Shown here: positions 1 to 11,465 of the stretch, in pieces
Layout: each line of letters starts with the position of its first letter
Position numbering within the stretch: the first letter of the stretch is position 1
NCBI RefSeq assembly: GCF_022171985.1
Contig: NZ_JAJVHF010000002.1
Location: 372,001-436,000, forward strand
Direction: 5' to 3'
Origin: Huaxiibacter chinensis
GTDB lineage: Bacteria > Pseudomonadota > Gammaproteobacteria > Enterobacterales > Enterobacteriaceae
DNA: 64,000 bases
The notes under the pieces: model-generated
What the model was told of the DNA's origin: nothing
Seen by the model: only the letters and a program-made list of their open reading frames with translations
Databases searched by the model: none
Position numbers and translations under genes: made by a program

Positions 1-1
1 T

Positions 2-856
2 CTCTCCGCGTACGTCTGCCAACAGCCGGGGTACGCACGTAAAGTCATCATGCGATACACCACCTCGCGGGAATTTTTCAATCCCGTCCGCTTTGTGCGC
101 GGCGGCAACTTAATCGACCTGGACTGGCTGCTTGATGCCACCGCCAGCGAGATGCCGCTGGCGATGGACACGGCCGCCCGTCTTTTCGATACGGGTAAAG
201 AATTCTGGATGTGCGCCAGCCGGGGTGATGACTACTCGCCGGGTTATTTCAGCCCGCAAAAAGAGAACTGGCTGGATATCATTCGCGCCTCCAGTGCGAT
301 TCCGGGGTTCTACCGAACGGCCGCCGCGCTGGATGGGATCAACTATCTCGACGGTGGGATCAGCGATGCCGTACCCGTTCAGGAAGCGGCGCGGCGCGGG
401 GCGAAAACGATCGTCGTGATCCGCACGGTCCCGTCGCAAATGTACTACACCCCGCAGTGGTTTAAACGGATGGAGCGCTGGCTCGGCGACAGCAGCCTGC
501 AGCCGCTGGTCAATATCGCTCAGCGTCATGAAAGTACCTATAGCGCCATGCAGCGCTTTATCGAAAAGCCGCCGGGCAAGCTGCGCATTTTTGAAATTTA
601 TCCCCCAAAACCTCTCGCCAGTATGGCGCTCGGCAGTCGTTTACCCGCGTTACGCAACGACTACAAAACGGGCCGTTTGTGTGGCCGTTACTTCCTGGCA
701 ACGGTGGGCAAAATGCTCGCCGGGCAAGCGCCTCTTCAGCGGCATACAGGCATCATTACCCCGCCCGCGGTGGTGGCGAATGACGCCGTCGCGGTGCCGA
801 TTGTGAACGCGCCGCAGGCGAACGATACCACCTATGACAACGAGGATTTGGCGTGA
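2..856 (+). CDS. yjjU: YjjU, patatin-like phospholipase family protein (5' end missing)
   Basis: This reading frame is open from the first bases of the window, so the start lies upstream. About 284 codons are visible, against roughly 357 in E. coli YjjU, which it closely matches. Patatin-like proteins are serine acyl hydrolases with a Ser-Asp dyad. The Gly-x-Ser-x-Gly serine motif lies in the missing N-terminus, but the aspartate motif is visible as YLDGGISDAVPV. The stop overlaps the GTG of yjjV (GTGA), so the two are translationally coupled. The physiological substrate is not established; a lipid hydrolase role is inferred from the family. Confidence 0.93.
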   Translation, partial: LSAYVCQQPGYARKVIMRYTTSREFFNPVRFVRGGNLIDLDWLLDATASEMPLAMDTAARLFDTGKEFWMCASRGDDYSPGYFSPQKENWLDIIRASSAIPGFYRTAAALDGINYLDGGISDAVPVQEAARRGAKTIVVIRTVPSQMYYTPQWFKRMERWLGDSSLQPLVNIAQRHESTYSAMQRFIEKPPGKLRIFEIYPPKPLASMALGSRLPALRNDYKTGRLCGRYFLATVGKMLAGQAPLQRHTGIITPPAVVANDAVAVPIVNAPQANDTTYDNEDLA

Positions 857-1635
857 CATACCGCTTTATCGACACCCACTGTCATTTTGATTTCCCACCG
901 TTTACCGGCAACGAAGCGCACAGCATTGAGCAGGCGGCGCGCGTCGGGGTAAAAGCGATCATCGTCCCCGCCATTGAAGCGGCGCGCTTCGATCGGGTGA
1001 TCGAACTGGCCCACACGCACCGGGCTCTGTACGCCGCGCTGGGCTTGCATCCGATCGTCATTGAAAAGCACCACGACGATCACCTTGATCGCCTTGAAGA
1101 GAAAATACTGACGGCGGGCGACAAGCTGGTAGCGATCGGCGAAATTGGCCTCGATCTCTATCGCGAAGATCCGCATTTTGACCGTCAGCAGACGATCCTG
1201 GATGCGCAACTGAAACTGGCTAAACGTCACGATCTGCCGGTGATCCTGCATTCGCGCCGCACGCATGACAAGCTGGCGATGCATTTAAAACGCCACGATC
1301 TGCCGAGAACCGGCGTGATTCACGGTTTTTCAGGCAGCCTGCAGCAGGCGCAGCGTTTTATCGCGGCAGGATATAAGATTGGCGTAGGGGGAACCATTAC
1401 CTATCCGCGTGCCAGCAAAACGCGGGAGGTGATGAGCCAGCTGCCTCTTTCTTCACTGCTGCTGGAAACGGACGCGCCCGATATGCCATTGAATGGTTTT
1501 CAGGGGCAGCCGAACCGCCCGGAGCAGGTTGCGCGCGTGTTCGCCACGCTGTGTGAATTGCGCGATGAACCCGCCGATGTGATGGCTGACGCCCTGCTGA
1601 ACACGACCCGCGAACTGTTTGGCATCACGCTATAA
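853..1635 (+). CDS. yjjV: YjjV, TatD-family metal-dependent hydrolase
   Basis: 260 residues, nearly identical in length to E. coli YjjV (259). The TatD fold is a metal-dependent TIM-barrel nuclease/hydrolase. The N-terminal metal motif DTHCHFD (His9, His11) is present. Further ligands are visible as [21 protein letters not shown] and LLETDAPD. The GTG start is chosen because it overlaps the yjjU stop and keeps the DTHCHFD motif at its usual place. The gene ends tail-to-tail with yjjW and the two overlap by a few bases. TatD relatives act as 3'-5' DNA/RNA exonucleases or esterases; the role of YjjV is not settled. Confidence 0.95.
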   Translation: MTYRFIDTHCHFDFPPFTGNEAHSIEQAARVGVKAIIVPAIEAARFDRVIELAHTHRALYAALGLHPIVIEKHHDDHLDRLEEKILTAGDKLVAIGEIGLDLYREDPHFDRQQTILDAQLKLAKRHDLPVILHSRRTHDKLAMHLKRHDLPRTGVIHGFSGSLQQAQRFIAAGYKIGVGGTITYPRASKTREVMSQLPLSSLLLETDAPDMPLNGFQGQPNRPEQVARVFATLCELRDEPADVMADALLNTTRELFGITL

Positions 1636-2490
1636 ATAGAGCGCCGGACGCATCACGCTAATCTTCTCTGTTTCCAGCGCGTGTGCCAGCGGCTCGATGT
1701 CCTCCGCCGTGGCGCTTCGCCAGGCCGCCGCATCGCCGTAAATCCCGTGGGCATGAAATGCGTTGATGCGTACAGGTATGTCACCTAGCGAGTGAATAAA
1801 GGCGACAAGGGGTTTGAGATTTTCCAGATAATCGCAGTGGTCGGGGATCACCAGCAAACGCAATTCGGTGAGGCGATGATGCTGCGCCAGCCAGCGAATG
1901 CTCTGTTTAATCACTCCGTTTTCGCGTCCGGTCAGAAAGCGATGATGGTCATTGTTCCACGCCTTCAGATCGAGCATCGCACCGTCAAAAACGGGGAGTA
2001 GTTTTTGCCAGCCGGTTTCGCTTAATAAACCATTGCTGTCCACCAGGCAGGTTAACTTGTTCAGCGTCGAATCGGCTTTCAGGGTGCTGAACAGGGCGAT
2101 GAGGAAGGGCAGTTGGGTGGTGGCTTCACCGCCGCTGACGGTAATTCCTTCAATGAACGGGGCGACCTGGCGGATCTGCGCGACAATCTCCGCTACGCTG
2201 AGACGCTGCGCCATGGGCGTGGCCTGCTGCGGACACAGATGCAGGCACGTATCGCATTTCTGACAGTCTTCCTCCTGCCACCAGACGCGCCCCGCCTGAA
2301 TGTTCAGGGCATCATGCGGGCAGTGCGGCACGCAAACACCGCAATCATTACAGCGCCCAATCGTCCAGGGGTTATGGCAGGTTTTACAGCGCAGGTTACA
2401 GCCCTGCAGGAACAGCGCCAGGCGACTGCCCGGCCCGTCCACGCAGGAAAAAGGTATCACCTGACTAACTAAAGCGCATCTGCTGTTCAT
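1630..2490 (-). CDS. yjjW: YjjW, glycyl-radical-enzyme activating protein (radical SAM)
   Basis: 286 residues. The radical-SAM cluster motif CNLRCKTC places cysteines at 31, 35 and 38 (CX3CX2C). It is followed by two ferredoxin-type [4Fe-4S] motifs with cysteines at 47/50/53/57 and 76/79/82/86, the layout of the larger glycyl-radical activases. Such enzymes use S-adenosylmethionine to place a glycyl radical on a partner enzyme under anaerobic conditions. The gene follows yjjI and overlaps its 3' end by 26 bases, so YjjI is the obvious partner. Partnership is inferred from this overlap and from the glycyl-like motif in YjjI. Confidence 0.93.
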   Translation of the reverse strand: MNSRCALVSQVIPFSCVDGPGSRLALFLQGCNLRCKTCHNPWTIGRCNDCGVCVPHCPHDALNIQAGRVWWQEEDCQKCDTCLHLCPQQATPMAQRLSVAEIVAQIRQVAPFIEGITVSGGEATTQLPFLIALFSTLKADSTLNKLTCLVDSNGLLSETGWQKLLPVFDGAMLDLKAWNNDHHRFLTGRENGVIKQSIRWLAQHHRLTELRLLVIPDHCDYLENLKPLVAFIHSLGDIPVRINAFHAHGIYGDAAAWRSATAEDIEPLAHALETEKISVMRPALYL

Positions 2491-4012
2491 GGCTTATCAC
2501 GCGTGGCTGACGTTCAAGAATACGGGTATTGCGTGCGGCCTCTTCACCCAGCCAGGTGGTATTCGTGCGCGATCCGGCTTCGCGGTATTTTTCCAGATCG
2601 GACAGGCGCACCATATATCCCGTCACGCGAACCAGATCGTTGCCCGCAACGTTGGCGGTGAACTCCCGCAGTCCCGCTTTAAACGCGCCCAGGCAGAGCT
2701 GCACAACGGCCTGCGGGTTGCGTTTAATGGTCTCATCCAGCGTCAAAATATCGCTAATGCCAGAATGGTAATACGAATGATGCGGGGCAACCGTCAGCAA
2801 ATGGTTAATCGGATCGGGTTCCTCGCCGTACGGCAGGCGTGCACCCGGTGTGGTACCCGAGTCGGAACTGATACCGGACTGGGCATGTAACATGGCGCGC
2901 TGCTTCCAGCCATGTTTAACCGGCGTGCTTTCAACAAAGGCGGCCAGCGCTTCGCTGATGCGATAGCCCAGCGCATTCGCCTGGGCGTCCTGACCGTAAC
3001 GTCCCGTGATGGCGTCTTTTTCACACAGCGCATTGACGGCTTCTGCCAGGCCATACATGCCAAACATCGGCACAAAGCGCTCAGGTGCTATCAGCCCTTC
3101 TTTGACCAGGAAGCTATTCTCAAAGAAGCCGGACTGTTCATAGAGGAAGTCGCAGCGGGCATTGATGATTTCTGTCTGCAGCTGGCAATAGTGCGGCAGG
3201 GTGCGATGGAAGAAATCGTCAACCGATGCGCTCTGCTCGGCAATGGCTTTCAGATTCAGGCGAACCAGGGTGCTGCCACCGCCTGCCAGCGGCAGCGAAT
3301 TGTAACAACTGACTACGCCGTAGCCGCCTTTTGTGAAAATTTTATCATTTTCAGGGCCGTTTGAAATATGGGGCTTACTGCATGCGCAGATGTTTTTTGC
3401 TACTTCAAGCAGAAGGTCGTCAGGGGTAATGTCTGGATCGTAAATAAACGTGAGATTGGGTGCGACCTGCTTCAGCTCTGCATCAGCGCGTAAGATGGCG
3501 CGGGTGATGGGCGTATCGTGCGGGCCGATGTTGGCATGCATAAACGCATCCGGCAGGGTGCGGTCGAGGTAGCGCCAGAAACGTTTTATGCGGATATCGA
3601 TCGCTTCTTGTGTTAGAATTTTAACATAAGGATGTAATATCGCATCGAGCTGGCCCAGATAGACCGGCATCGAGGTAACTGAAGGAACATGGTGGTACAG
3701 GATGGTCAGCAAAGAGAGCGCATCATCAAGATCTTTCGCGCCTTCCAGTTCCAGCCATTGCGAACCGTTTGCCAGGAATTTTGCGTAGTCCGGCAGAACA
3801 TAACGCGGCTTGTAGGGCGCATGGCCCTCGAACATGTCGCAGATAAACCCCGCGTCCAGCGCAGCGCGAGCAGCGGCAGTCAGGCCGGGATAGGGCAGAT
3901 TGTTTTCGGCTTCCAGTGCCAGGAAATGACGTTTTTGCTCGGGCGACAGCACCGGGCTTGTCACAATTTTCTGGCAACGTTGTTGCAGGGCGTCAGGGCC
4001 GGAGGTGGACAT
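2465..4012 (-). CDS. yjjI: YjjI, glycyl-radical-enzyme-like protein (DUF3029)
   Basis: 515 residues, matching the E. coli YjjI family in length. Near the C-terminus, around residue 465, is RVTGYMVRL, which resembles the RVxGY glycyl-radical loop of pyruvate formate-lyase relatives. The preceding VAGND is also conserved-looking. The protein is shorter than classical glycyl-radical enzymes (700-860 residues). The substrate is unknown. It is transcribed divergently from the deo operon and is followed by its probable activase yjjW with a 26-base overlap. Identity as YjjI is firm; enzymatic activity is inference from the motif and neighbour. Confidence 0.92.
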   Translation of the reverse strand: MSTSGPDALQQRCQKIVTSPVLSPEQKRHFLALEAENNLPYPGLTAAARAALDAGFICDMFEGHAPYKPRYVLPDYAKFLANGSQWLELEGAKDLDDALSLLTILYHHVPSVTSMPVYLGQLDAILHPYVKILTQEAIDIRIKRFWRYLDRTLPDAFMHANIGPHDTPITRAILRADAELKQVAPNLTFIYDPDITPDDLLLEVAKNICACSKPHISNGPENDKIFTKGGYGVVSCYNSLPLAGGGSTLVRLNLKAIAEQSASVDDFFHRTLPHYCQLQTEIINARCDFLYEQSGFFENSFLVKEGLIAPERFVPMFGMYGLAEAVNALCEKDAITGRYGQDAQANALGYRISEALAAFVESTPVKHGWKQRAMLHAQSGISSDSGTTPGARLPYGEEPDPINHLLTVAPHHSYYHSGISDILTLDETIKRNPQAVVQLCLGAFKAGLREFTANVAGNDLVRVTGYMVRLSDLEKYREAGSRTNTTWLGEEAARNTRILERQPRVISHEQQMRFS

Positions 4013-4126
4013 GTGCGCTTCCTTATTACTCTGCTAAATGTAGGCAGATTGTAGAAAGTCATCCCGTCGGCGCTTTTGATCCCACGCGGGTGATCGCTGC
4101 TTTAGTCAGCAAAGAGAGTGATAAAA

Positions 4127-4228
4127 CTTGAGCGAGATCTCATTACAGTAATGCAAATTTGTATGCAGTTTTCATTAACTGTGATGAATGTCGAAGTGTG
4201 AATGCGGGTGAATGTTAGAATACTCACA
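4127..4228 (+). promoter_or_regulatory. deo operon control region (CRP, CytR and DeoR-like sites)
   Basis: This stretch parallels the E. coli deoP2/deoP1 region. At 4180 TGTGA-N6-TCGAA resembles a CRP site, and at 4127 CTTGA-N6-TCTCA resembles a weaker second one. Between them the repeated TGCA motifs (ATGCAAATTTGTATGCA) fit a CytR site. At 4213-4228 TGTTAGAATACTCACA matches the DeoR operator except for one base in the right arm, and it contains the -10-like TAGAAT. Assignment rests on comparison with the known E. coli layout. Confidence 0.65.
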
Positions 4229-4274
4229 GACCCGCAAGGTGAAAATTTATACGGCGATGCCGTTGGAGAATGTT

Positions 4275-5054
4275 ATGACCGATTTAACTGCAAGCAGCCT
4301 TCGTGCGTTGAAACTGATGGACCTGACCACCCTGAACGATGACGACACCAATGAGAAAGTCATCGCCCTTTGCCATCAGGCGAAAACCCCGGTGGGTAAC
4401 ACTGCCGCTGTCTGTATCTACCCGCGCTTTATCCCCATTGCCCGTAAAACGCTGAAAGAGCAGGGCACGCCGGATGTTCGCATTGCAACCGTAACGAACT
4501 TCCCGCACGGCAACGACGATATTGATATCGCACTGGCCGAGACCCGCGCGGCAATCGCCTACGGTGCAGACGAAGTTGACGTGGTATTCCCGTACCGCGC
4601 GCTGATCGCCGGTAACGAGCAGGTGGGTTTCGACCTGGTGAAAGCCTGTAAAGACGCCTGTGCGGCGGCCAACGTTTGGCTTAAAGTGATCATCGAAACC
4701 GGTGAACTGAAAGAAGAAGCGCTTATCCGTAAAGCCTCAGAAATCGCCATCAAAGCCGGTGCGGATTTCATCAAAACCTCTACCGGTAAAGTGCCGGTCA
4801 ACGCTACGCCGGAAAGCGCGCGCATCATGATGGAAGTCATTCGTGATATGGGCGTGGAAAAAACCGTGGGTTTCAAACCGGCCGGCGGCGTGCGTACCGC
4901 AGAAGATGCGCAGCAGTTCCTGGCGATTGCCGATGAACTCTTTGGCGCTGACTGGGCTGATTCCCGTCACTACCGTTTTGGTGCATCAAGCCTGCTGGCC
5001 AGCCTGCTGAAAGCGCTGGGTCACGGCGACGGTAAGAGCGCAAGCAGCTACTGA
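4275..5054 (+). CDS. deoC: Deoxyribose-phosphate aldolase
   Basis: 259 residues, the E. coli DeoC length. DeoC cleaves 2-deoxyribose 5-phosphate into glyceraldehyde 3-phosphate and acetaldehyde, the last step of deoxynucleoside catabolism, in the cytosol. The Schiff-base lysine region FIKTSTGK and the second lysine region VGFKPAGG are intact. The frame is open further upstream from 4212, but the ATG at 4275 is preferred: GGAGAA lies four bases before it, and [17 protein letters not shown] matches the family N-terminus. It is the first gene of deoCABD, and an intercistronic hairpin separates it from deoA. Confidence 0.97.
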   Translation: MTDLTASSLRALKLMDLTTLNDDDTNEKVIALCHQAKTPVGNTAAVCIYPRFIPIARKTLKEQGTPDVRIATVTNFPHGNDDIDIALAETRAAIAYGADEVDVVFPYRALIAGNEQVGFDLVKACKDACAAANVWLKVIIETGELKEEALIRKASEIAIKAGADFIKTSTGKVPVNATPESARIMMEVIRDMGVEKTVGFKPAGGVRTAEDAQQFLAIADELFGADWADSRHYRFGASSLLASLLKALGHGDGKSASSY

Positions 5055-5063
5055 TTTTCATCC

Positions 5064-5084
5064 TGCGGCGGGCCATCCGCCGCA
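5064..5084 (+). other. Intercistronic hairpin between deoC and deoA
   Basis: TGCGGCGG (5064-5071) pairs with CCGCCGCA (5077-5084) around a five-base loop. No T-run follows, so this is more likely an mRNA stability or processing element than a terminator. Its effect is inferred, not shown. Confidence 0.5.
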
Positions 5085-5109
5085 TTAACCTGTTTTCTCG
5101 GGGGTTACC

Positions 5110-6432
5110 GTGTTTCTCGCACAAGAAATTATTCGTAAAAAACGTGATGGTCTGGCATTAAGCGACGAAGAGATCCGCTTCTTTATCAATGGCATTCGTG
5201 ATAACACCATTTCAGAAGGGCAGATCGCTGCGCTGGCGATGACCATTTTCTTCCACGATATGTCTATGCCTGAGCGTGTCTCGCTGACCATGGCGATGCG
5301 AGATTCAGGAACCGTTCTGGACTGGAAGAGCCTTAATCTCAACGGCCCGATCGTTGATAAACACTCTACCGGCGGCGTGGGTGATGTCACCTCCCTGATG
5401 CTGGGCCCGATGGTGGCGGCCTGTGGCGGATACATCCCAATGATCTCCGGGCGCGGCCTGGGGCATACCGGCGGTACGCTCGACAAACTGGAAGCCATCC
5501 CGGGCTTCGATATCTTCCCGGATGACAATCGCTTCCGCGAAATTATTAAAGATGTGGGTGTGGCGATTATCGGCCAGACCAGCTCTCTTGCACCGGCAGA
5601 CAAGCGTTTCTACGCTACCCGCGATATCACCGCGACCGTGGACTCCATTCCTTTGATCACCGCGTCTATCCTTGCCAAGAAACTGGCGGAAGGTCTGGAT
5701 GCGCTGGTCATGGATGTGAAAGTGGGCAGCGGCGCCTTTATGCCGACCTATGAACTGTCCGCCGCGCTGGCAGAAGCCATTGTGGGCGTCTCCAACGGCG
5801 CGGGCGTGCGTACAACCGCCTTGCTGACGGACATGAACCAGGTGCTGGCCTCCAGCGCAGGCAATGCCGTGGAAGTGCGTGAAGCCGTGCAGTTCCTCAC
5901 CGGCGAATACCGCAACCCGCGTCTGCTCGATGTGACGATGGCCCTGTGCGTAGAGATGCTTATTTCCGGCAAGCTCGCCAAAGACGATGCCGACGCACGC
6001 GCCAAACTTCAGGCGGTGCTCGATAACGGCAAAGCGGCAGAGATTTTTGGCCGCATGGTAGCCGCGCAGAGAGGTCCGACCGACTTCGTGGAAAATTACG
6101 CGAAATACCTGCCAACCGCCACGCTCAGCAAAGCGGTCTACGCCGATACCGAAGGCTTTGTCTCGGCGATGGATACGCGCGCGCTGGGCATGGCGGTTGT
6201 GTCGATGGGCGGCGGTCGTCGTCAGGCGTCGGACACTATTGATTACAGCGTGGGCTTTACCGATATGGCGCGTCTGGGCGACAGCGTGGATGGTCAGCGT
6301 CCGCTGGCGGTGATTCATGCGAAAGATGAAGCCAGCTGGCAGGATGCGGCGAAGGCGGTGAAAGCGGCAATTAAGCTTGACGATAAAGCGCCTGAAAGCA
6401 CACCGACGGTCTATCGTCGTATTACTGATTAA
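5110..6432 (+). CDS. deoA: Thymidine phosphorylase
   Basis: 440 residues, equal to E. coli DeoA. It phosphorolyses thymidine or deoxyuridine to the base and 2-deoxyribose 1-phosphate. The phosphate-binding KHSTGG motif (Lys84, Ser86) and the glycine-rich loop around [15 protein letters not shown] are intact, with the C-terminal pyrimidine nucleoside phosphorylase domain complete. Translation starts at a GTG with the purine-rich GGGGG a few bases upstream. No closer ATG gives the family N-terminus [11 protein letters not shown]. It is the second gene of deoCABD, and its product feeds DeoB and DeoC. Confidence 0.97.
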   Translation: MFLAQEIIRKKRDGLALSDEEIRFFINGIRDNTISEGQIAALAMTIFFHDMSMPERVSLTMAMRDSGTVLDWKSLNLNGPIVDKHSTGGVGDVTSLMLGPMVAACGGYIPMISGRGLGHTGGTLDKLEAIPGFDIFPDDNRFREIIKDVGVAIIGQTSSLAPADKRFYATRDITATVDSIPLITASILAKKLAEGLDALVMDVKVGSGAFMPTYELSAALAEAIVGVSNGAGVRTTALLTDMNQVLASSAGNAVEVREAVQFLTGEYRNPRLLDVTMALCVEMLISGKLAKDDADARAKLQAVLDNGKAAEIFGRMVAAQRGPTDFVENYAKYLPTATLSKAVYADTEGFVSAMDTRALGMAVVSMGGGRRQASDTIDYSVGFTDMARLGDSVDGQRPLAVIHAKDEASWQDAAKAVKAAIKLDDKAPESTPTVYRRITD

Positions 6433-6448
6433 TTGTATACTGATCTGA

Positions 6449-7708
<1,260 letters not shown>

Positions 7709-7743
7709 ACGGATTGGGTGCGGCCTTATGTCCTCACCCCCCG

Positions 7744-7764
7744 CCCTCTCCCACAGGGAGAGGG
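7744..7764. repeat. Inverted repeat CCCTCTCCC-ACA-GGGAGAGGG
   Basis: A perfect 9-bp inverted repeat in the deoB-deoD spacer, preceded by a CCTCACCCC-like leader. The same palindrome recurs after deoD, nadR, the LysR gene and yaaX, so it is a dispersed intergenic element. It could form a hairpin in the deo mRNA. Confidence 0.85.
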
Positions 7765-7774
7765 AGAACAGAAT

Positions 7775-7806
7775 GTAGGCCGGGTAAGGCGTAGCCGCCA
7801 CCCGGC
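7775..7806. repeat. REP-like palindrome
   Basis: Starts GTAGGCCGGGTAAGGCG; GCCGGGT at 7779-7785 pairs with ACCCGGC at 7800-7806. This is the typical enterobacterial repetitive extragenic palindrome, here inside the deo operon between deoB and deoD. Such elements often stabilise upstream mRNA. Confidence 0.8.
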
Positions 7807-7834
7807 AAAAACAACAATGTAAAAGGAACTGAAG

Positions 7835-8554
7835 ATGGCAACTCCTCACATTAATGCAGAAATGGGTGATTTCGCTGACGTCGTCTTGATGCCGGGCGAC
7901 CCGCTGCGCGCAAAGCACATTGCAGAAACTTTCCTCGAAGACGTGCGTGAAGTGAATAACGTGCGCGGTATGCTGGGCTTCACCGGGACGTACAAAGGCC
8001 GCAAAATCTCCGTGATGGGTCACGGTATGGGTATCCCATCCTGCTCCATCTACACCAAAGAGCTGATTACTGATTTTGGCGTGAAGAAAATCATTCGCGT
8101 GGGCTCCTGCGGTGCGGTACGCATGGACGTTAAGCTGCGTGACGTGGTGATTGGTATGGGCGCCTGCACCGATTCCAAAGTGAACCGTATCCGCTTTAAG
8201 GATCATGACTTCGCTGCGATCGCTGACTTCGACATGGTGCGTAACGCGGTTGACGCGGCAAAAGCTCTGGGCGTTGATGCGCGCGTGGGCAACCTCTTCT
8301 CTGCCGATCTGTTCTACTCACCGGACGGCGAAATGTTCGACGTGATGGAAAAGTACGGCATCCTGGGCGTAGAAATGGAAGCGGCGGGCATTTACGGCGT
8401 GGCGGCTGAATTCGGTGCGAAAGCGCTGACCATCTGCACCGTGTCTGACCATATCCGTACGCACGAGCAGACGACCGCTGCCGAGCGTCAGACCACCTTC
8501 AACGACATGATCAAAATCGCGCTGGAATCCGTTCTGCTGGGCGATAAAGAGTAA
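7835..8554 (+). CDS. deoD: Purine nucleoside phosphorylase, DeoD type
   Basis: 239 residues, equal to E. coli DeoD and almost identical in sequence. It phosphorolyses purine (deoxy)nucleosides to base and (deoxy)ribose 1-phosphate as a hexamer in the cytosol. Motifs visible are GDPLRA (phosphate site), GSCGAV, EMEAAG (ribose/base contact) and TVSDH with the catalytic aspartate. AAAGGAACTGAAG provides a good ribosome site. It is the last gene of deoCABD and ends at a strong hairpin shared with the convergent lplA. Confidence 0.97.
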   Translation: MATPHINAEMGDFADVVLMPGDPLRAKHIAETFLEDVREVNNVRGMLGFTGTYKGRKISVMGHGMGIPSCSIYTKELITDFGVKKIIRVGSCGAVRMDVKLRDVVIGMGACTDSKVNRIRFKDHDFAAIADFDMVRNAVDAAKALGVDARVGNLFSADLFYSPDGEMFDVMEKYGILGVEMEAAGIYGVAAEFGAKALTICTVSDHIRTHEQTTAAERQTTFNDMIKIALESVLLGDKE

Positions 8555-8565
8555 TTCTGCCTCTT

Positions 8566-8594
8566 CCCTCCCTCTCCCTGTGGGAGAGGGAGGG
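8566..8594. terminator. 13-bp inverted repeat between deoD and lplA
   Basis: CCCTCCCTCTCCC (8566-8578) pairs perfectly with GGGAGAGGGAGGG (8582-8594) around TGT. It belongs to the same CCCTCTCCC repeat family. It lies between two convergent genes, so it probably limits read-through in both directions, though it has no T-run. Confidence 0.6.
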
Positions 8595-8606
8595 CATCAG
8601 AACGCA

Positions 8607-9623
8607 TTAACGCACTGCCAGTGCAATCCACGCCGATAATTCCCGTAATTCTTTTTCCTGCTCGGGGAAATCACCCCGTATCGCATCACACGCCTGCTGC
8701 AGCCTATCTGCCCGATACACACAGCCCTGTAAACGCGCGGCAAGCGCTTCTAACGGCGCAGGGTTCAGGCTATCGGTGAAAACCTGCGTGCGGGTGATAT
8801 GACCCTTTTCAACGTCAAAGTGCAGCTCCACGCCGCCCCAGGTGAAACGCTCATCCAGCAGATGCGAGAACGCGGGCGCCTGACCAAAGTTCCACTCCCA
8901 GCTGCTCTGGCGGGCGAAAGTCTCCGCAAAGTTAGGCAGATCGGGCGTCTTGTCGGGCGAGATCACTTCTGCGTCGACGCGCTCGCCGTAGTGGGCAAAA
9001 AAGGCTTCGCGTACCGCATCGCATATCTGCTCATGGGTAATACCCGGCAGCAATTCAACCAGGTTCGCCACGCGACCCCGCACGGAGGTGATGCCTTTTG
9101 CCTGAAGCTTTTTCTTATCCGGATTGAGGTAGTTTGCCAGGCGGCTGAGATCGGCATTGAGCAGTAACGTACCGTGGTGGAAGCCGCGATCCAGGGTTTC
9201 GCGGTACGCGGAGCCAGAGACTTTGCGATCCCCTTCGGCCGTTTTGACCACCAGGTCGTTTCGCCCTGACGCTTCCGCCGTCACGCCAAGTGCATTCAGG
9301 GCGTTAAGGACAATGGCAGTCGAGATGCTTTTATCATACTCGGGCTTGCCCGCCATGAAGGTGAAACAGGTATTACCCAGATCGTGAAATACCGCGCCGC
9401 CGCCGCTGCTGCGACGCGCAAGACGCACGTTGTCCTCTTCCATGCGACGCGTATTGCACTCTTTCCAGGGATTTTGCGCACGGCCTATGACCACCGTGTC
9501 GGCGTTACGCCAGAGGAACAGTACGCGCTGCGTGGCGGGCATCTGGCGGAAGATGCACTCCTCCACGGCGAGATTGAACCAGGGATCGTAAGAGTCAGAG
9601 ATAAGTAAGCGTAACGTCGTCAT
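8607..9623 (-). CDS. lplA: Lipoate-protein ligase A
   Basis: 338 residues, equal to E. coli LplA. It activates scavenged lipoate with ATP to lipoyl-AMP and transfers it to lipoyl domains of 2-oxoacid dehydrogenases and GcvH. The lipoate-binding [12 protein letters not shown] motif and the KVSGSAYR motif with the catalytic lysine are present. The C-terminal accessory domain is complete. It lies 39 bases downstream of ytjB on the same strand, probably co-transcribed, and converges with deoD. Confidence 0.96.
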   Translation of the reverse strand: MTTLRLLISDSYDPWFNLAVEECIFRQMPATQRVLFLWRNADTVVIGRAQNPWKECNTRRMEEDNVRLARRSSGGGAVFHDLGNTCFTFMAGKPEYDKSISTAIVLNALNALGVTAEASGRNDLVVKTAEGDRKVSGSAYRETLDRGFHHGTLLLNADLSRLANYLNPDKKKLQAKGITSVRGRVANLVELLPGITHEQICDAVREAFFAHYGERVDAEVISPDKTPDLPNFAETFARQSSWEWNFGQAPAFSHLLDERFTWGGVELHFDVEKGHITRTQVFTDSLNPAPLEALAARLQGCVYRADRLQQACDAIRGDFPEQEKELRELSAWIALAVR

Positions 9624-9662
9624 GGCAGAGTTCCTTTTCCGAATCGTTCGCCTACTGTATCA

Positions 9663-10307
9663 CTAATCTTTCTTCTCGCTCTCTTCCTCTTCCGGCACCG
9701 ATTTGCTGGCGGTCAGCAGGAAGGGCGATTGTTGCCAGCGGGTACGTTTGCCCTGAAGCAGGGTACGCGTTAACACCACGCCAATCGCCAGGGAGAGGAG
9801 CAGCATCAGACGCAGAATATTAGTGGTATTATCAACCTGTCTGGATTCGGTCGCCAGCGTGTGGGTGTCGAGCGTCAGGCGCAAATAACCCAGTGGGCCA
9901 TTTTTCCCCTGAATGGGTTCAACGATCTGTTGGTTAAAATACCCTCCGGCTTTTTTACCGTCCAGCGCCAGCCGATCGCGCACGTCAATCTTCTCGCCGG
10001 CGCGGGCGATCAGGTTGCCCTCTTCGTCATAGACACCCGCATCCAGAATGCGGCTCTCTTCCGTCAACTGGCGCAGAACCTGGTTTATCCGTTTTTCATC
10101 CGGCGTTTCGGTACGCATTGACGGCGCAACGTTGAGCGTGACCTGACGGGCCAGCGTGCGGGCCAGCTCTTCAAGCTGCGGGTTGCGTTGTCGTTGGTGA
10201 TTCTGACTGAACCACGAAGCCCCTTGCATCAGCGCGACCAATAATGCGAGACAGGATAAGACAATCACGGCGCGATGAAGCCGGAATTTCAGTTTTGCGC
10301 GAGCCAT
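9663..10307 (-). CDS. ytjB: YtjB (Smp) membrane protein
   Basis: 214 residues, the length of E. coli Smp/YtjB. There is an N-terminal membrane segment (about residues 12-32) after a basic start, then a periplasmic sensor-like domain of about 120 residues. A second hydrophobic segment (ILRLMLLLSLAIGVVL, about residues 164-179) and an acidic cytoplasmic tail follow. It looks like a small two-pass membrane protein with an external PAS-like or virulence-factor-like domain. It is transcribed divergently from serB and upstream of lplA. The function is not established. Confidence 0.93.
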   Translation of the reverse strand: MARAKLKFRLHRAVIVLSCLALLVALMQGASWFSQNHQRQRNPQLEELARTLARQVTLNVAPSMRTETPDEKRINQVLRQLTEESRILDAGVYDEEGNLIARAGEKIDVRDRLALDGKKAGGYFNQQIVEPIQGKNGPLGYLRLTLDTHTLATESRQVDNTTNILRLMLLLSLAIGVVLTRTLLQGKRTRWQQSPFLLTASKSVPEEEESEKKD

Positions 10308-10425
10308 ATTCCACCTGCTGAAAATTTACGAGTTAATGTTGCCAGAAGTGATGGTTACAAGGTAGCCTCATGCGTTATTTTCCCTCGCGGAACCAACCGG
10401 CGCGAACCAATCTACAGGAGCTTCA

Positions 10426-11394
10426 ATGCCGAACATTACCTGGTGTGACCTGCCAACGGATGTCTCTTTATGGCCAGGATTGCCGCTCTCTTTAAGTGGT
10501 GATGAGGTAATGCCACTCGATTACCATGCGGGTCGTAGCGGCTGGCTGCTGTACGGACGCGGTCTGGATAAGCAAACCCTGACGCAATATCAGACCAAAC
10601 TCGGTGCTGCGATGGTGATTGTAGCGGCCTGGAGCGTTGAAGATTATCAGGTTTTACGCCTGGCGGGTTCCCTGACCGCACGCGCCACCCGTTTGGCGCA
10701 TGATGCCGGTCTGGACGTCGCGCCATTGGGGAAAATTCCCCATCTGAAGACGCCGGGCCTGCTGGTGATGGATATGGATTCCACCGCCATCCAGATTGAG
10801 TGTATCGACGAGCTTGCCAAATTGGCCGGAAGCGGCGAGATGGTTGCGGAAGTGACCGAGCGTGCCATGCGCGGGGAACTGGATTTTACCGCCAGCCTGC
10901 GCCAGCGCGTGGCGACGCTGAAGGGCGCAGACGCGAATATCCTGCGTCAGGTGCGTGATGAACTGCCGCTTATGCCAGGATTAACCCAGCTGGTTCTTAA
11001 GCTGGAAACGCTGGGCTGGAAAGTGGCTATCGCCTCCGGCGGATTTACGTTCTTTGCCGATTACCTTCGCGACAAGCTGCGTTTAACCACGGTGGTTGCC
11101 AACGAACTGGAGATCATGGACGGAAAGCTCACCGGTCAGGTGATTGGCGATATCGTGGATGCGCAGTATAAAGCTAACACTCTGACGCGCCTGGCGGATA
11201 AATATGAAATTCCCGTCGAGCAGACGGTGGCGATTGGCGACGGGGCGAACGACCTGCCCATGATTAAAGTCGCAGGCCTGGGCATTGCGTATCATGCCAA
11301 GCCAAAAGTGAATGAGAAGACCGAGATTACCATTCGTCATGCTGACCTGATGGGGGTGTTTTGCATCCTCTCTGGTAGCGTGAACATGAAGTAA
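10426..11394 (+). CDS. serB: Phosphoserine phosphatase
   Basis: 322 residues, equal to E. coli SerB. It hydrolyses phosphoserine to serine, the final step of serine biosynthesis. HAD-superfamily motifs are intact: DMDST with the nucleophilic aspartate, the second motif around ASGGFTFF, and IGDGANDLPM near the C-terminus. The N-terminal ~100 residues form the enterobacterial regulatory/ACT-like extension. CAGGAG precedes the ATG. It is followed by radA after a short spacer and read divergently from ytjB. Confidence 0.97.
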   Translation: MPNITWCDLPTDVSLWPGLPLSLSGDEVMPLDYHAGRSGWLLYGRGLDKQTLTQYQTKLGAAMVIVAAWSVEDYQVLRLAGSLTARATRLAHDAGLDVAPLGKIPHLKTPGLLVMDMDSTAIQIECIDELAKLAGSGEMVAEVTERAMRGELDFTASLRQRVATLKGADANILRQVRDELPLMPGLTQLVLKLETLGWKVAIASGGFTFFADYLRDKLRLTTVVANELEIMDGKLTGQVIGDIVDAQYKANTLTRLADKYEIPVEQTVAIGDGANDLPMIKVAGLGIAYHAKPKVNEKTEITIRHADLMGVFCILSGSVNMK

Positions 11395-11465
11395 TGACCG
11401 ATTTTTACAGGCCGGGTCCGCGCGAGCGCTAGCCGGTCTGCAGCACAGAAATAACGAGGTAAACC

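Noticed and set aside
4212..4274. Upstream start for deoC (21 extra codons)
   Set aside because: The extension contains the DeoR-like operator and promoter; the ATG at 4275 has a good ribosome site and the family N-terminus.
11408..11440. REP-like element between serB and radA
   Set aside because: GGCCGGGTCC...AGCCGGTCT is reminiscent of REP, but the arms pair too poorly to call.
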